The position numbers and the translations under genes are program-made. A stretch of 64,000 nt of DNA from the NCBI GenBank assembly GCA_034670405.1, contig JAXDDX010000013.1, positions 5,976,001-6,040,000 on the forward strand. The letters are read 5' to 3'. The notes below the pieces were generated by a model. It had not been told where the DNA came from, did no database searches, and saw nothing but the letters and a program-made list of their open reading frames with translations. The stretch is from Hoplostethus atlanticus. Its lineage: Eukaryota > Chordata > Actinopteri > Trachichthyiformes > Trachichthyidae. Positions 42,201-54,361 of the stretch are shown here, in pieces; the stretch's first letter is position 1; each line of letters starts with the position of its first letter.

Positions 42201-45200
42201 TATATGTGTTAAGTGTGATCAGCCTTTGTGCCAAACACACTTTGATGAATTTGAATTGACATGAACCACAAGTGTCGGTTCAATCTACTTTAAAAAGAAC
42301 AAGAGATAATATTTAAATGTCAACATGTCGGCATTTATTGAGCCTATTAAGGTCTAAATTAGGACATTTGAATTGGTTGTTTCCACTGATAAGACTTTTC
42401 TAGGACAATGCTTGCTTAATACCATTCCATGTACCATTATTAGAGTCCATATTAATCTCCCTCTCTCATACTCTCGCCAGCATGCATCCAGACAGCAGGA
42501 ATCATCGGGCCCATGTTTGGTTTCATGCTTGGGTCTTTCTGTGCCAAGATCTATGTGGACATCGGATCTGTGGATTTAGGTACTTGACCTCTCTCAATTT
42601 GATAATGAGTACAAAAACATTGATCCAGACTGTATTTTCCTTGCACTACTTGTATATTTTTTGTATATTTCTTTTTGTATATTTTGAGGATCTCTTTTAT
42701 GCAGTTTGTTGCCCTTAAATTTGTTTATTGTATAGTGATGTGTGCCTCTCTCTTTGTTCTGTACTGCTGCATAACCGCAATTTCCCCTCAGGGACAATAA
42801 AGAGCCATCTAATCTAATCTAATCTAATCTAATTTTGGTGATGCTAGTTATGAGTAAACATTGTTCATCTTTTTGGGTCAGCATGTCTTATTTCCTGTCT
42901 CCTGCCTGCAAAACAAATTGACCCTTGGGTACTAATAAGCACAGAGCAGTTCAGGCACATTCACTTTTATAGACAGTAGGTAACTTTACAAAATGTAACT
43001 TTACACTTTTACAGACTTAATTCTCTATATTTTAGAGCTATTGGATGATAATCTTTTTCAATATGGATGCATAACGTTTTAGAATATCCATTTTCATTCC
43101 CTCGCTAACGGACCATCCTTGTCCGTCTCCCTCTCCCAGATAGTGTGACCATCAACTATAAGGACTCTCGCTGGGTGGGAGCCTGGTGGTTGGGGTTCAT
43201 AGTGACTGCCGTATTGATGCTGCTGTCTGGGATCCCATTCTGGTTCCTGCCCAAGTCTCTTCCCAAGCAGGGCCAAGACCAGAGTAAAAACACAGAGCTC
43301 TCCACAGTGGCAGAGCAGGAGAATTTCCTACCAGAGGAAACCCATGACCATGAGGAAAAAGAGAAGCCAGTCGTGTTTTCTGAGATGGCTAAAGGTACCG
43401 TATTGCATTTTCTGGATGGAATCAATCCAAAATGCAATGAAAGGTCTTTAGTTGGCCAATATATAATAATTCACAGTGATTTAATAACCAGTGATATTTT
43501 TATTAGAGTAGGGGTTTCATTCTGGGATCAAACTGTTCAAATGGTGCAGGAAGGGAAAGATGGTGGTCTCCTGGGTTGATATTCAGCCTATCAGCCCAAC
43601 CCACAGTGCAAAGGTTGTGATGCCGTACCGGAATACGGCTAGAGCGTCGTGGCTGAGCAGTGGGTCGTCGTTCTGAATGGAATACCATAGGGGACGGTGC
43701 GTTGCAAACCACGATGCAAGCCGCGATGCAAGCCGCGATGCAAGCCGCGATGCAAACCGCGATGCAAGCCGCGATGCAAGCCGCGATGCAAGCCGCGATG
43801 CGAACAGATCTACGTGCGCTCGCCCGAACCGGAGCCAGATGGCCTCCATCACTTGAGGATGGATGAGCCACTCCGAGGTCCGTGGGCCGCCCTCGGCATC
43901 AAGTCGGCCCCCAGATTCAATTTCTCTTGAATGTGTACCACTCTCAGAAGCGCAGGTGTCTGTGTCACCACTTGGTGCATAGCCTATGACCTGTCTCTAG
44001 ACAGCTTATAGCTATAGTAAGAAGTCGAGTTTGAAATGAAGTAAAACTACTGTACAGAACCTTATCATGTCCCCCCAACAACTCATCACATGTAATGATT
44101 TCACTTAAAGGAAAATCCACCCTCAGATACAGTTACACTGTTAGATATATGTTGTGCATTTCAGGAGTTATTTTGTGAGAAGGTATTTGTAATTTACTTT
44201 TTTGGTGTACCCACTTTTCTTCAAAGTTTCTCAGAATGACTTTTGATAATCCCCAGAGAATATTACATTACAGTCATTTAGCAGATGCTTTTATCCAAAG
44301 AGACTTACTTTAAGTGCATCTCCTCCCCAAAGAAGCATTTAGGAGCATAACCAGTGCTAAAGTATAGCACATATATATTTCATATATATTTCATATATTT
44401 CAGGAGTTATTGCTCTACATTTGTCTTCTATTAAGCCCCATTGTAGCTGCACTGGAAATATATTGATGTGATGTCACATCCAGTTATCCACAGGAATAAG
44501 GAAAATACACCACCAAACAAAAGAAAAAGGCCCAGAAATGCAAGGTACTTTGCTAATAGTGTTTTTAAGAGTATTATTAGTACTTTAGGGCGGATTTTTC
44601 CTTTAAACCCTAACTCTGACCAACATCCAGCCCAGGCAAACCCCAGATGCTGAAATGTCATGGGCTTGGTAATCGGTTTATGGACACCAAGCCATCACAC
44701 CAGAGTATTTGTTTTGTTTCAAGAGTTTCCTTCCAAAATGCTGCATCCACTCTTTGATTTCTATCTAGTTTATGAATGAAACTCTTCATGTGGTGCTGAA
44801 CTCTTTCTCATGGTCTTTTCCTTCTGTCATTCACTAGATTTCCTTCCATCTCTGAGGAGACTTTTCAGAAACACTGTCTATCTAATGGTCATCTTTGCCA
44901 ACCTGATGACTTTCAATGGCTTTGTGGGATTTTTCATGTTCAAGCCGAAGTTCCTGGAGCAAATCTTTGGCGTGCCCCCCTCCAAGTCCATATTCTTAAT
45001 AGGTAGAGCAGTAAACCCCTTTCACTCTGCTTTTACTGCACTTTGTATCCCAAGCCAGCTGCAACAATGATGTTATTGAAAGGATTGTTATGTGGATTAT
45101 TGTGTGCATGTTATGACATGCACAGCCAATGCACAATATTAAGACCACATGATATATTATATTTTATATTCACTTCAGTCATCAAGGAGAAATGTAGATG

Positions 45201-48200
45201 ACGTGGAGGAGACAGTTTGAAGGAGGACTCCTAAGCCCTTCAGCAATTGAAAAACAGATTTGTAACTCCATATTAGAAAGGTGGTCCTCATATTCTGTGC
45301 ACTCAGTGTATGAAATGCAATGTTATACATGTAAATACATGTGTGCATGACCCTGTGCATTTCCTAATTGTCTGCGTGTGCACCCCTGCTTATGTGGGTT
45401 GCCCACTATCTGTCCACAACTCTGTGATGCATTGTTGTATCAGCAGGACATTTCCCTTTTCATGTTATATTATATTATATTATATTATATTATATTAGAT
45501 TAGATTGCTCTTTATTGTCCCTGAAATTGCAGTTATGCACCAGCGGATGTACAAAGTAACAAGAAAGAAGCCCACAGCTGGTGTGCTGTTCTTCCGCTGA
45601 GAAACTAATTTCTCATTAACAACATTAACATTAAACAGTCTTAAATGTAGATGGACGCCCTGGCTTACCTCAAACATTGAGTATGTTTACATCCACATTA
45701 ATAATTACATAAAGCATAACCCGGTTAGATTTCTGCTCAAGCTTTTGATCTTTTGTTTGCATTACTTTGAACCACATAAATGTTAATTGAAATATTGTCT
45801 TATAAGATGATTGCTCCCAGTAAAGAAACAAAGAGCGCAAATCATTGAGGCAAGACTGAGAAAATGAGTGGAGACTGTTGGCAAAAAAACAAAAGGGAGT
45901 GGTTCTGACCCCCCTCCACAATCAAATACAACACAACTCTGATAACCTGTAAATACCACTGTGAAATATGTTGATATGTATTTAGATGTAACTATGAAAT
46001 ATGCCATCCATCCATCCATCCATCCATCCATCTATCCATCCAGGTGTAATGAACCTGCCAGCAGTAGCCTTGGGCATCATCATGGGAGGTTTTGTGATGA
46101 AGCATTTCAAGCTGGGCATGGTCGGGGCATCCAGGATTGCGATCGCCGCCACCTTCACCACCTTTTGCCTTATCTTCATTCAAAGCTTCCTCCACTGTGA
46201 AAACGCGGAGGTGGCGGGTCTCACTGTCTCCTACCAGGGGTGAGTGGCCTCCAAACCATCCTTTCACATCTGGTTATAGTATAGATGTTAGTGGAGGTGT
46301 GAGTACTTTCTAAATCAGTATTGCTGCATGCTGGCTATATTTGCCCTGAAATTCCTATTTAAAAAAAACCTAAAAGACATGAATGCCAAAGATCTGCAAA
46401 GCCTAATTACCATCAAATGTTGGAGTGGAAATGCCCTGTGAATGTACATTCACCTGTTTCTCACTTGACTAATGTCTCCTTCTTTCCTCTTTGCCTCAAC
46501 AGGGCTCCTCAGGTGTCCTACCAGCCACAGACTATGCTGTCCCAGTGCAATATGGGCTGCTCCTGCTCACTGAAACACTGGGACCCAGTATGTGCCTACA
46601 ACGGCATGACGTATGCCTCGCCCTGCCTGGCTGGCTGCCAGACCTCTACCGGCACTGGCAGGGAGATGGTAAGGCAGCAACATGGACTTCCATGTTGCAG
46701 AGTTCCTCAAATCCAGGGCCCCGGGGTCCAGAGTATTGCTGGGTTTCTATTCTGCCAGGTAGTTTCCATTCTAGCTGTCAGGGATTGATTAAGACCTGGG
46801 ATGCCAGGTGAATGCAATTAACTTCCTGGTAGGAGAGAGAACCAGCAGCACTCTGGACCCCGAGGCCCGGATTTGAGGAACTCATCATGTGACAAAACAT
46901 CTCCTTGGATTGACAAAACTGTGCGTGAGCTAAAGAGAAATTGTAGAGCAGCTGAAAGGAAATTGGACATTGGACTTCCAATCCAATTGATGCAATCCTA
47001 TTGATGCAATCATGGCTTCTTTGTAAATGCTACGACTTCCAATTCTACCCCTTCGGGGTTTGAACCCTAATAGTAATAATAACAAACCAAAACTGATGTT
47101 CATGTCTCTTCCCTCTGGTTCCTCAGGAGTTCCACAACTGTACCTGCGTTGGGGAGATGATGACTCCAGGCATGAACATGTCCGCTATGCTCGGCCAGTG
47201 CCCCAGGAAGAGCGACTGTGACCACCTATTCAAAATGTCCATGACTGTGTCGGTACTGGGCGCCTTCACTTACGCCTGGACGCTCACTCCGACTTACATC
47301 ATACTGCTCAGGTCAGACAGAGTAAAAAACAGAAGGAGTTAATGACTCAGCTCCCATCCACCAGGATTGGGAATGGAATAACGATGCATGTCCATACCCT
47401 ATTGATGTTTGGTATCTATAGTGGTTTTAAGACATCAAAAGGTGTTGACAAGCTTCAAGCTGTGACTTCAAGCTGTGACTTATTGAGATAAAAAGTTCAT
47501 AAGTTAAAAACAAAATAATTCATTCTACTACATGGTAAAATGTGCTTCCATTTAACAAAAAATAAATAAACACACCTGGGAGCAACCCAGTACAACCCCA
47601 GTCTTCTACTGTTGGCTATTGGCTACTGTAATCTAATATAAAGATGTCTCTGCAATCTTCCAGGTCCGTACACCCAGACCTGAAGTCACTCTCTGTGGGT
47701 ATACAGACACTGATAATGAGAACTCTGGGTGAGTATGAAAAAATCCAGATTATTCCAAATATCTGCAATAAATCATAATGTAAGCCTAGGTCTGATGGGA
47801 GAATGATCTTTGAATATTGCCCATGGTTATATAGCCATCACCTTCAGCAAAGCCGGGGAGCAGTCGCTCTGTCAAAACATCTGCAGGAATCCTGGCATCT
47901 GCAAGGGACTGGCAGCTCTTAGTAGACCTGGAGAGGCAGCTGAAATTCCCTCAGTACATTGTGACCACCACCTTAAGACCAGACATCGTCCTCTCATCCA
48001 ATTCCCCTAAGCAGGTTGTCCTGCTGGAACTAACAGTCCCTTGGGAAGAACGCCTAGATGAGGCCTTTGAAAGGAAACTCACTAAATACAAGGGACTGGT
48101 CAGTTGGCAGCGCAGTTGGAGAGCAGGGTTCTTGCCAATAGAGGTTGGATGCAAGGGATTTGCGGCCCGATCTCTGGCCAGAGCCTTCAGCATGTAGGGC

Positions 48201-51200
48201 ATCAAGGGAGAGAGGAGCCATCCGAAATACCAGCAAAGCAGCAGAGACAGCCTCGAGGTGGCTATGGCTCAAGAGAGGAGAGCCATGGGGTGCAAAGTAG
48301 TTTGTTAGTCATTTGAAGCATCAGTAGATGTATATGCACATCTTAAATCTGATTTACTCAGTGACAAATAGGAAAGACTAGTTGACAACCACGTAAAGTG
48401 TGGTGACCACTGGAGGGAACCCAACAAAGCTACAGAGAACCTTATGGAAACATACCCCCAGGGGAGTCCGAGAGGGGGGGAGAATGAGCACCCCATTCGG
48501 ACAGACTTACCGACAGGCAGACAAGCAACAACGAGTAAGCGATGCCCATGTGGCAAGATCTGCAAGAACTAATGGGGCTTAAAGATCCACCAATCGAGGA
48601 TGATGTGTTTGGCAGATCAAGTGGCCAGCATCTAACATGGTATCACTGTGAAACCAGTTTGACAACGACATGGACCGGATTCTTGAGGCAACGGTGAGGG
48701 GGGATGTCAACAGCAAACTTCAAGCCATGACAACAATCAGTGTGAACCTAGCCTCTGAAGGATTTTGAGAAGAGGTGAAAGGTCCCAAAGAACCTTACTC
48801 GAAGAACCAAAGAGAGGTGAGGATTCACAACATCAGACAAGAGCTGAAGACCCTGAGGCGCCAGTACAAGCAGGCAGGGAAAGAGGAGCAGCTAGCCCTG
48901 GCTCAGTTGACATGCATCCTGAGGAAGAAGATCATGGTGCTCCGTTGGGCAGAATGGCATTGGAGGCATCGCGAAAGAGCCCGCAAGCGAGCTACATTAA
49001 TAGCCAATCCTTTCAAGTTCACCAAGGAGTTGTTAGGGCAAAAGCGAAGTGGCAAGCTGGCATGCTCACAGGAGGAGATGGATCACAACCTGATGTTGAC
49101 CTACAGTGACTCAGCAAGAGAGCAGGAGTTGGGAGATCGACACTCTCATAGACCCTCCTGAGCCAGGTGTGCAGTTTGACATCTCAGAGGTGAAACTCAG
49201 CGAAGTGCGGGAGGTTGTCCGCAAATCAAGATCAAGCTCTGCTCCAGGACCAAGCGCTATCCCATACAAGGTCTACAACTCCTACACTTCGGCTGCGCCT
49301 GTGGAAGATCCTGCGTGTCACCTGGAGGAGAGGTAGGATTCCAGAACAGTGGAGATTTGCAGAAGGGGTTTGGATCCCAAAGGAGGAGAACCGCAAATTG
49401 ATCGAGCAGTTCTGCATCATCTGCTTGTTGAGCATTGAAGCTTCTTTTTCAGTGTTGTTTCCAACCAGCTGTGCACCTTCCTCACTAAGAACAGCTTCAT
49501 TGACACATCAGTTCAGAAGGGGGGCATCTCGGGAATTCCAGGATATTTGGAGCACACAGGAGTAGCAACACAGCTCATCAGAGAGGCCAGGGAGAACAAA
49601 GGCAACCTGTCAGTGTTGTGACTCAACCTTGCAAATGCATATGGCTCTATACCACACAAGCTGGTACAGCTCATACTAACAAAACATCATGTCCCCAGCA
49701 GAGTCAGAGACCTCATTGCTGACTATTATAGCAACTTCAGGATGAGAGTCTCCTCTGTCACCTCAGGCTAGCATAAGGTTGAGGTGGGGATAATCACAGT
49801 GTGCACCATCTCCGTGGTCTTGTTTGCCCTTGCTATGAATATGCTCATGAAGTTGGCAGAGCTAGAATGCAGAGGGCCTAAGACCAAATCTGCCCAATGT
49901 CAAGCACCTATCAGTCAGTCCAAGGCTCTAGGTGGATTCTGCAGGGGCTCGAGAAGCTGATGAAGTGGGCCCAGATGAGCTTCAAACCAGCCAAGTGCAG
50001 ATCAATGGTACTGAGAAGAAAGGTGGTTGACAGTTTCCGCTTCAGGATTGCTGGCACAACCACCCCAACCATGGGATCTTTCTCAACTCCCCATATTGAT
50101 ATCATCAAAGGGAAAGAGAATCGCTGCCTAAGCCGGGAGGTGAGAGTAGGTGAGAGTAGCAGTTGAGGAGGAGAGATCCAGCAGAATGGTGGCAATGAGT
50201 CAACAGGATGCCTGGATGAGATGGGACAATGCGCTTGAGAGGAAGGTGACCTGGGCTGAGCTGTGGAAAGCTGAACCCCACCGGATCAAGTTCCTTATTC
50301 AGGCGGTGTATGATGTGCTTCCGAGCCCATCAAACCTCCACACATGGGACAAGGTAGAGACACCAGCATGTCCACTGTGCTCTAAACGTGGAACCCTGGA
50401 GCACATTCTGAGCTGCTGCACCAAGGCACTAGGAGATGGCCGATACGGCTGGTGCTTCGACCAGGTCCTGAAGGTCATTGCAGAAGCCATCTGCTCAGGA
50501 GTTGAGTGGAACAAATGGCCCCACACCTCAAATGCACATATATGCACATATAGTTGAACTGATTCTTACGAGAAAGATGAATAGTCAAATAATGTACGTA
50601 AACAGGAGTTTAATCTGTGTGTGTGTGTGTGTGTGTATGTGTGTGTGTGTGGGTGGGTGTATGCGCACGTAAATTTGTATGTTTTCAGGTGGGATCCCTT
50701 CTCCTATATATTTCGGAGCACTGATTGACCTCACATGTTTGAGGTGGAGCACCAAGCAGTGTGGAGGTCGTGGGGCGTGCAGGCTGTATCATGCCAATGC
50801 AATAAGGTACAGTGAAGCCACAGACAGGCTTTAAAAGTTTGAGTAGGATATCTAGATTAATGTTGTGATTCTAAAAGGTGGAAGTAATGAATTATCTCAT
50901 TACAATCTACTCTCATTACTGTAACTGAGTAGCTGTTTGGAGTATTTTATGAAGTCAGTAATTTTACTTTACCATTTTTGACTGAAGTGTACTTTGTTAA
51001 GTACATTTTAAATTAAATCCAGTACTCATGTTGTAGACTCATTTACATCAGAAATACTCTATGACTTTAGCTTCCGCCCAGCTACAGTATTATTGCTCTG
51101 CGTTAACCTGATTGTTGTTTAGCTTGTTTGCTAGCCTTGCTAGTAACATTATTACATAACGGGGATGGCAATTTTCAGTGTTTTTTTAATAATAGTTCAA

Positions 51201-51941
51201 ATACTTACATGAATTTTATATTATTTTTAGAACACTTAACATAGTCTATAAAAATAGGTGCAATATGATATATGAATATGATACGGCCTCTCATAACTCA
51301 ATAACTTCTCTCAGTACATTCAACTTACTTAATTTTACTTAATTAAAATAATAGCTAAACACAACATTAACAACATAATGCTGAATCCTAACATTGATAC
51401 CGTGCAACATCAGCAGCAGCATCAACTATTGATTGTAGACTGAAAAGTTCTCCTGCATGATGCTCTGTGTATCCACATTTCTGCAGGTATGCTACTTCCA
51501 CCTGTAATATGAATATCTTACAATGCACACTTGCACACCTGCTTCCACCCTCTAAATCTGGAAAACGAAGATAGTTTATCTAATCATCTGTTGTAGTATT
51601 CTCAGTATGTTCTGTTGTTATAATTGCTTGTTGTTCCATCCTTATAACCAATTGCCCTAAAGGGATGATTAAAGTTTTACCTAATCTAATCTATTGTAAT
51701 GAAATCTATTTACAGGATGACAGCGTTTGGTTTGATCTCTGGATTGAACTTCCTAAGCAGCATAGTGTGGGGCATCACCTGCCCCCTAATAGTTAAGAGG
51801 CAGAAGAAGGTAGCACTGAGGAGTCCGGCCAAAGAAAATGCCCTGCATGGTAAAGGAGTGACCAATGGATCAGTATCCAGTATCAACAGTATCAACATTG
51901 TCAAAAACAAAGACGATATTGACAGAGAGACTACTATTTAA
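39276..51941 (+). CDS. Slco1/OATP1-type organic anion transporter, copy A (complete)
   Basis: Fourteen coding exons: 39276-39326, 39518-39659, 39896-40028, 40408-40526, 40698-40847, 42481-42579, 43140-43394, 44838-45002, 46044-46239, 46503-46668, 47127-47311, 47664-47728, 50689-50806, 51716-51941 (2070 nt, 689 aa). OATPs are 12-pass plasma-membrane exchangers for bile salts, steroid conjugates, thyroid hormones and prostaglandins. Diagnostic features are [23 protein letters not shown] in TM1-2, the family signature [10 protein letters not shown] at residues 242-251, and an extracellular Kazal-like cysteine-rich domain (about 451-510, CNMGCSC to GQCPRKSDC). Glycosylation sequons include NHS near 130, NCT and NMS. 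The start is the first ATG after a TTCCTGCAG acceptor; a 5'UTR exon ending about 38874 (CTCTCAG-GTAAAT) is possible. The tail ends ETTI. Candidate poly(A) signals: 52358, 52929, 53076. It belongs to the slco1c1/1d1/1e1/1f group; which one cannot be told by eye. Confidence 0.93.
40831..42028 (+). repeat. 30-bp minisatellite built on the transporter A exon 5 splice donor
   Basis: About 40 head-to-tail copies of a 30-bp unit (CACTGCCTCCTACCTGAGTT then AGTTACTTTA). The first copy starts inside exon 5: its first 17 bases are the last 17 coding bases, and its next 13 are the donor region GTTAGTTACTTTA. Many units alternate CACTGCCTCC and CACTGTCTCT, giving a 60-bp higher-order period. The distal third has shorter 26-bp units lacking GAGT. 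Confidence 0.97.
42640..42836 (+). mobile_element. LINE/SINE 3' end with (TCTAA)n tail
   Basis: CTGCATAACCGCAATTTCCC followed by CTCAGGGACAATAAAGAG ends in (AATCT)5, as in the 3' ends of many teleost LINE/SINE copies. A second copy lies inverted at 45480-45550, and another tail at 51660-51700. Confidence 0.65.
43583..43870 (-). mobile_element. DIRS/Ngaro-like retroelement fragment with in-frame repeat expansion
   Basis: On the minus strand an 89-codon frame reads [14 protein letters not shown], then repeated (LASR)n, then [20 protein letters not shown]. The motif DLFAS...CPLW(F/Y)S...DALA is the RNase H-side region of tyrosine-recombinase (DIRS-like) retroelements in fish. The 12-bp repeat (CAAGCCGCGATG on +, 43714-43801, about 8 copies) inserts whole codons, so the frame stays open. 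It lies in transporter A intron 7 within a CpG-rich patch. Confidence 0.55.
43714..43801. repeat. 12-bp tandem repeat (CAAGCCGCGATG)n
   Basis: About eight near-perfect units (one CAAACCGCGATG variant), open in several frames on both strands. Not a gene by itself. Confidence 0.95.
44109..44602. mobile_element. TTAA-flanked MITE
   Basis: Termini AGGAAAATCCACCCT and AGGGCGGATTTTTCCT are inverted relatives. TTAA lies on both sides (44105-44108, 44603-44606), as for Kolobok or piggyBac-type insertions. Inside is the fish repeat word CAGTCATTTAGCAGATGCTT at 44272-44291, so the element is composite. In transporter A intron 7. Confidence 0.75.
45460..45550 (-). mobile_element. LINE/SINE 3' end, inverted copy
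   Basis: TTAGATTAGATTGCTCTTTA followed by TTGTCCCTGAAATTGCAG is the reverse complement of the tail at 42770-42836. A TATAT repeat occupies the tail position (45465-45496). Confidence 0.65.
46005..46042. repeat. (CCAT)n microsatellite at exon 9 acceptor
   Basis: CCATCCATCCAT runs directly into the acceptor CCATCCAG (AG at 46042-46043) of transporter A exon 9 and serves as its pyrimidine tract. Confidence 0.95.
46701..46882. mobile_element. 182-bp MITE with long terminal inverted repeats
   Basis: AGTTCCTCAAATCCAGGGCC then GGGGTCCAGAGT at the left is mirrored at the right by ACTCTGGACCCCGAGGCCCG then GATTTGAGGAACT. The arms extend about 40 bp with a few mismatches. No ORF. In transporter A intron 10. 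Confidence 0.85.
47810..48300 (+). mobile_element. Non-LTR retrotransposon-like ORF, C-terminal part
   Basis: Frames encode FSKAGEQ, then [16 protein letters not shown], then [20 protein letters not shown] with [22 protein letters not shown] and a terminal [12 protein letters not shown] segment in another frame. I recognise this as the C-terminal region of a large reverse-transcriptase protein family common in fish. It precedes, rather than follows, the RT part at 48640-50560. Frameshifts make it dead. Confidence 0.65.
48640..50560 (+). mobile_element. Non-LTR retrotransposon-like RT, N-terminal to near-C-terminal part
   Basis: In order: a basic pre-RT segment ([20 protein letters not shown]), the [14 protein letters not shown] block, [38 protein letters not shown] (RT palm), [15 protein letters not shown], and after an internal deletion near 50105 [20 protein letters not shown] with [17 protein letters not shown] (zinc-knuckle-like). 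Several stops and frameshifts occur. It lies in transporter A intron 12 and stops where the 47810 piece should begin. Confidence 0.75.
50612..50665. repeat. (TG)n microsatellite
   Basis: Interrupted TG run 24 bases before the transporter A exon 13 acceptor. Confidence 0.9.
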
Positions 51942-54311
51942 GCAGAGTTGTGCCATGTACACCATTCAAGTTCTCATTACAACTGGAAGATGAAGAGCTT
52001 TTCCACCGCACAAGTACTGTGTTGCATCCATACTGGGCCAAATGTGGTTGTGCTGCAGAATCAACACCCTTTGGATTTCCATTAGAATAAGCAGTTGTGT
52101 ACCTCTTTTTCTCACCACTACAGTAACTTGCACTACAAAGGCAAAAAAGATCCTGACTTCGGTTTAATACAACCAAATATCCACTTCTGTACCAGTGATG
52201 TTTTATTAGGGCAGTTTTTTCAGTTTCACTACTCACATTGTTTCACTGTACCTGGCCAGTACCAGATATGTTTGGGTACCTTGCATGCATTATACTTGTA
52301 GCACACCCATATCAAAAACATAATGAAAACAAGCCCAGTACACTCCTGCAGAAATGCAATAAACTTATGAGAAAACACATCAGGGTGTGACGTCAGACCA
52401 GCAACTAAGAAGTTAACTTGAAAAATGTCAGTTATTTTCAGTGATGTCATATCCTGTCGCCTAACGTGAAACTATTGACTTTTACACAGATTGACTGATT
52501 ACCACAGACACCAACATGTATATTTTAAAATGGTTTGAAGTTTTATGAATCCCTTATAAGATTATGTATAATGTAATCTGCCTTTTGTCTCTCTGTTTCT
52601 GTCAAGAGGGTTCATGTCACAAGCTGCTGAGGCCCATCATGTAAACACACTGCCAGTTAATTTCCACTGTGTCTGTAGCGTTTAACCTCTGATTTAAGCT
52701 TTATCTCTCCTGTCTGCAGTTGCATTCATTTGTTGTTGTAATGTTACACAAATGCTACAGATCATGAACGTTCATGTCAACCTTTGACTTGCCCAGTGTT
52801 TGCCTAAGAAAAGCTTCACTTTTGGTTGGACGATGGACTTTAAAAGTGAGTGGAGCTCAAAGTTAAACTTGATTGTTTTTACTCTACTATACACTGTTAC
52901 ACTGTACTTATTGATTAAACATATGATCAATAAATATAGATTTATTGTTAATAATGATGTGTATATACTATGTTGACTCAGGAGTGTTTGTATTGTGTCC
53001 AAATATCTTGTTGTATCATCATTTATGGCTTTTTATTATTCTGCTAATGATTATCGTTTACTCTATGCTACTAGCAATAAAGACGTTGATAACTTTTCCT
53101 CATAAGTTATTTCCCACTTTGCAATCTTCTATTATGAGCAGTTCCTAATATCACCAGCCAGTCGTGCTGTATACACCAAAAATGGTCGATTCCAGTTCTG
53201 TATCTGCCAACACAACAGATTATTGGGATTATTGTTGAACCTCGTCAGTTTTTATCCCCTGTCACCAGACGGGGAGGGGACACCAGATCACAAGACACCA
53301 GATCAGCCAATGCAGTCATGATCTTCTCTCTGTTTTTCCCGAGTAAACCAAAAAACAAAATCTTTTCCATGTAATTCTTTGGTTGAAAGACATTATTATA
53401 TATGTTTCTCCATAATTCCATTTTCTGTCACAGTGTTGTGGGTTAATACGTCCTGCTGGAAAAGTGCATTGTCTTGTTGCACCAGCAGGCTGCGCTGTTT
53501 ACAACCAAAGTATCCATTGAGGTACTCCATTGCTGCTGTAGACAAACCAAAGCCAGTCAGCATTGATAAATTTGTACTACAGAACAAAAAAACGAATGTA
53601 AACATGTACACCTACCTTAGTAAAAACAACACAAGTATGTACAAACCCGTTTCTTAAGGCCTACTGGCATAACCCATCGAAACTGGATACGGTGACAAAA
53701 GATACGCAAAATGCTCCTGGCCAAATATGATTTTTCAAAAAGGGAAAACAGCGAGCAGTGAACACTTTCCTCTCTGTCGCTGTGCAGGAATGTGAAGGAT
53801 CTTAAATCTTAATCCCTGGAACTTGTGAGGGGGCAAAGCTGCTTGTGTGACCTGCTGCCTGGCTGCCTGAACCCCATGCTGGTTGCTGTACTAATATAGC
53901 ATTCCCCTGGTACAGAGTCCCTCCGGCCACATTTACACCGAACCACATTATTTCACCGTAGTGTCAATGCCCTCACAGTTCTGACCAAATAATCCAAATG
54001 AAAAGATTTAGTGTGTTTGATGTTTGAAACAGGGTGAAAACAACTGATTTCAGCTGACAGCAGCAACGAGGCCTCAGTGTTCCTCACTAGTGGTCTGTTT
54101 AGCAGTCTGCAGCACTGGGGAACTGCTGTGTGTTGGCAGGCAACCTGTTATAGCAAAGGTCGTCTTTAAAGTGTAAAATTCTGCTTTATATACACCTTGC
54201 TGTTACATCTTGCTCTACAAAAACATGGATCTGATGTTTTACTTTGTGGGGGAAAAAAGCCTCAAAGGGTCCAGCAGACTGCTTTGGGGTAACTAAGTTG
54301 ATTTATCCCAA

Positions 54312-54315
<4 letters not shown>
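51942..54315. other. Transporter A 3'UTR and A-B intergenic region
   Basis: AATAAA occurs at 52358-52363, 52929-52934 and 53076-53081, any of which could end transporter A. From 53150 to 54315 I see no coding exon and no element I can name. Confidence 0.5.

Positions 54316-54358
<43 letters not shown>
54316..54358. repeat. (CT)n microsatellite
   Basis: CT run of about 40 bp just upstream of the Tx1-like LINE. Confidence 0.95.

Positions 54359-54361
<3 letters not shown>

Noticed and set aside
47030..47075. tRNA-like B-box (GGGTTTGAACCCTAA)
   Set aside because: No A-box or cloverleaf stems fit around it.
53379..53657. 92-codon + and 71-codon - ORFs between transporters A and B
   Set aside because: Overlapping open frames on both strands without a recognisable motif.
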